In this document: positions 13,714 to 15,531 of the stretch, in pieces
Layout: every line of letters begins with the position of its first letter
Position numbering within the stretch: the stretch's first letter is position 1
Source of the DNA: DATLLN01 sp963809205
Lineage (GTDB): Bacteria; Actinomycetota; Thermoleophilia; Gaiellales; JAICJC01
Assembly (NCBI GenBank): GCA_963809205.1
Contig: CAWEIS010000026.1
Span: 1 to 15,531 of the forward strand
DNA: 15,531 nt
Direction of reading: 5' to 3'
Notes under the pieces: generated by a model
Databases searched by the model: none
What the model saw: only the letters and a program-made list of their open reading frames with translations
Told to the model about the DNA's origin: nothing
Translations under genes and position numbers: made by a program

Positions 13714-14629
13714 TCATTGCTCCGGGCCGGCGGCTTGCCTGACCCGCCGCGGCGAGGAGCCCAGACGCTTGGCGAACCAGTGGTGGCCGTACGGCTCCTC
13801 GTTGAAGGCCTCGACCTCCTGTACCCCGAGCTGCGGTACATGGTGATCGCCTCAGTCAGCACTCGGTCGGTCTCCAGACGGACAACGCTGGCGCCGCCAT
13901 TCCGCCTGCCGCTCAGCTCGCCCACAGCCGCTTCCCGAGCCCCAGCCCACGAACGTCGGACGACACCCACATGCGCTTGATGTCGGTCTTGCCGCCGGCG
14001 TGATGGCGCAGCGCGCCGCAGGCCACCGGCCGCTCGTGCAGCCTGGCGACCAGCATCAGTCCGGAGGGCGGTGCGAAGTCGCTGACGGGAACCGGCATCG
14101 CGTCGGCGTCGAAGCCGTTCTCGAACCGCTCCGCCAGCTCGGCGTAGTACGAGCGGATGCAGAACCCGGCGTCGTCGCTCGCCGGATCCTCGACACCGAT
14201 CGTCACCGCCGACGCGCGCATCAGCCGCTCGACGTCGTCCATCGCGTCCAGCAGCCGCGCGCTGGCGCTCGCCCAGCGGCTCCAGCATCGAGACCACCAG
14301 CCGGTCGGACAGGCGGTCGAGCTCTCCGCGCTCCGCACGCCCGGCATCGGTCAGCCGGACGCGACGGACGCGCCGGTCGGTCTCGCTCACCTCGACCGCG
14401 GCCAGCCCCTGCGTCTCCAAAGCCCGCAGCATCCGGCTGGCGTAGCCGGCGTCGATCCCCACCTGGTGCGGACGTCACGGACGTCGGCGCCGTCCGGCCC
14501 GATCTCCCACAGCAGGCGCGTCTCGGCGAGCGGCCGGCCGCGGCCCAGGTACGTCTCGTCGAGCGCGCCGACGCGCTCCGTGACCGCCCTGTTGAACCTG
14601 CGCACGCGGCCGACCGTGGTCTGATCCAT
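13714..14629 (-). pseudogene. MarR-GNAT fusion protein (transcription regulator/acetyltransferase), frameshifted
   Basis: The N-terminal part is a MarR winged helix: VRRFNRAVTERVGALDETYL, GRPLAETRLLWEIG, then VGIDAGYASRMLRALETQGL and RRVRRVRLTDAGRAE. The C-terminal part is a GNAT acetyltransferase: LMLVARLHERPVACGALR, IKRMWVSSDVRGLGLGKRL (acetyl-CoA loop), VVRLETDRVLTEAITMYRSS then GY, and EVEAFNEEPYGHHWFAKRLG. Single-base gaps near 14470, 13931 and 13812 and one extra base near 14272 divide it; after correction it is about 305 aa, normal for this fusion family. ATG 14629 directly follows a palindromic operator. The stop (13714-13716) is 10 bp from the convergent Pro-rich gene. Substrate unknown. 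The lesions look like sequence errors. Confidence 0.8.
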
Positions 14630-14649
14630 TCTCTGACCTTAGTCAAAGA
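14630..14649. promoter_or_regulatory. Palindromic operator of the MarR-GNAT gene
   Basis: TCTCTGAC (14630-14637), CTTA, GTCAAAGA (14642-14649) is a 20-bp palindrome with one mismatch per 8-bp arm. It ends one base before ATG 14629. Both size and position fit a MarR-family autorepression site, which is inference from family habit. Confidence 0.6.
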
Positions 14650-14669
14650 ACGATCGTCGGGTCAAGCGC

Positions 14670-15531
14670 TCACCGGTTGAGCATCGCCATGCCGGCCTGG
14701 TCGTAGCGGTCGCCCTCTGGCTTCGGCAGTTCGGCCTCGATCCGCGCCAGGTCGTCCGGCGTCAGGTCGACGTCGACGGCGCCCAGGTTCTCCTCCGGGT
14801 AGCGCCGCCGCTTCGTGCCCGGGATGGGGACGATGTCCGCGCCCTGCGCCAACACCCAGGCCAGCGCCAGCTGGCCGGAGGTGCAGCCCTTCTCGTCCGC
14901 CAGCTGCTCTGACCTTCGCCACCAGCTCGAGGTTGTGCTCGAGGTTCGCGCCGGTGAAGCGGGGTCTCGGTGCGCCGGAAGTCGCCGGCGTCCAGGTCCC
15001 TGGGTGACTTGAAGCGCCCGGCAATAGGAGACCGTGGCCCAGCGGCGAAGTAGGCCACGAAGCCGATGCCCAGCTTGCGCACCGTCGGCAGGATCTCGGC
15101 CTCCACGTCGCGGCTCCACAGCGAGTACTCGGTCTGCAGGGCCGTGATCGGGTGGGTGGCGTGCGCGAGCCCATCGTCTCCGGCTTGGCCTCGGATAGCC
15201 CGAATGCGGCGCACGTCGTCTTCCTTGAAAAGCTTGCCGAGCGCGCCGACGGTCTCCTCGATCGGCGTGTCCGGGTCGATCCGGTGGACGTAGTAGAGGT
15301 CGACGTGGTCGGTGCCCAGCCGCTTCAGCGAGCCATCGATCGAGCGGCGCACGTTCTCGGCCGAACCGTCCAGCGACCGCTTGTTCGGGTTCTCGGGCGT
15401 CGGCGTGGGCTGGTTTCCGAACTTGGTGGCGATGATCGCCTCGTCGCGGCGGCCCGCCAGCGCCTTGCCCAGCAGCTCCTCGTCGTGCGCGGCCTGGGCA
15501 CCCCGGCCGTGTCGAACAGGTTCCCGCCCAG
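14670..15531 (-). pseudogene. Aldo/keto reductase, 5' end outside the window, multiply frameshifted
   Basis: This is an NADPH-dependent aldo/keto reductase. In coding order the visible segments are LFDTAG, HDEELLGKALAGRRDEAIIA then TKFGNQ, SLKRLGTDHVDLYYVHRIDP, TPIEETVGALGKLFKE, GLSEAKPETM, HPITALQTEYSLWSRD, TPRFTGANLEHNLELVAKV, GCTSGQLALAWVLAQGADIV then PIPGTKRRRYPEENLGAVDV, and the end YDQAGMAMLNR. The Lys (ATKF) and His (YYVHR) of the catalytic tetrad are present. The Tyr expected after FDTA is not visible; it falls at one of the lesions. About seven single-base gains or losses break the frame (near 15498, 15202, 15171, 15049, 15023, 14966 and 14910), some in compensating pairs. It lies 40 bp upstream of the MarR-GNAT gene on the same strand and may be cotranscribed with it. 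Confidence 0.82.

Noticed and set aside
1..15531. Insertion sequence, prophage or integrative element
   Set aside because: No transposase, integrase, phage structural gene or flanking repeats were seen anywhere in the window.

Overview
The window is high-GC bacterial DNA with GTG starts, 4-bp start/stop overlaps (GTGA/ATGA) and promoters placed so that transcripts would be leaderless. These traits, together with a dual KaiC-type ATPase, a CarH-like MerR protein, an STAS protein and a LURP-one-related protein, suggest an actinobacterium, possibly of the Thermoleophilia/Solirubrobacterales type. That placement is inference; there is no rRNA gene in the window.

Layout. (1) 1-244: no gene; a strong hairpin at the left edge and a short inverted repeat. 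(2) 245-3363, minus strand: a metal operon of ChrB N-domain protein, ChrB C-domain protein, chromate transporter ChrA and a His-rich cation diffusion facilitator. (3) 3364-3400: a 37-bp divergent promoter, apparently leaderless in both directions. (4) 3401-7971, plus strand: the two halves of a heterodimeric ABC exporter followed by an aminoglycoside-phosphotransferase-fold protein that has Asn in place of the catalytic Asp. (5) 8053-8472, plus: an N-terminally short LURP-one-related protein. (6) 8549-11117: an STAS protein (minus), divergent from a translationally coupled pair made of a MerR-type regulator with a degenerate receiver domain and a double-domain KaiC-like ATPase. (7) 11183-12666, minus: PepD-type aminoacyl-histidine dipeptidase, 5' end out of frame. 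(8) 12799-13703, plus: a signal-peptide, Pro/Thr-rich, membrane-anchored protein broken over several frames. (9) 13714-14629, minus: a MarR-GNAT fusion protein with a palindromic operator directly upstream, broken over several frames. (10) 14670-15531, minus: an aldo/keto reductase, frameshifted many times and cut by the window edge.

The most informative regional pattern is a change at about 12.6 kb. To the left the genes read cleanly. To the right every gene needs single-base corrections, about 16 in 2.9 kb, after which each one matches its family or becomes a sensible protein. This looks like poor sequence quality rather than four independent pseudogenes. The most interesting biology is the MerR/pseudo-receiver plus KaiC-like pair with its divergent STAS neighbour, a possible signalling module in which the usual phosphorylation residues are replaced in both small partners.
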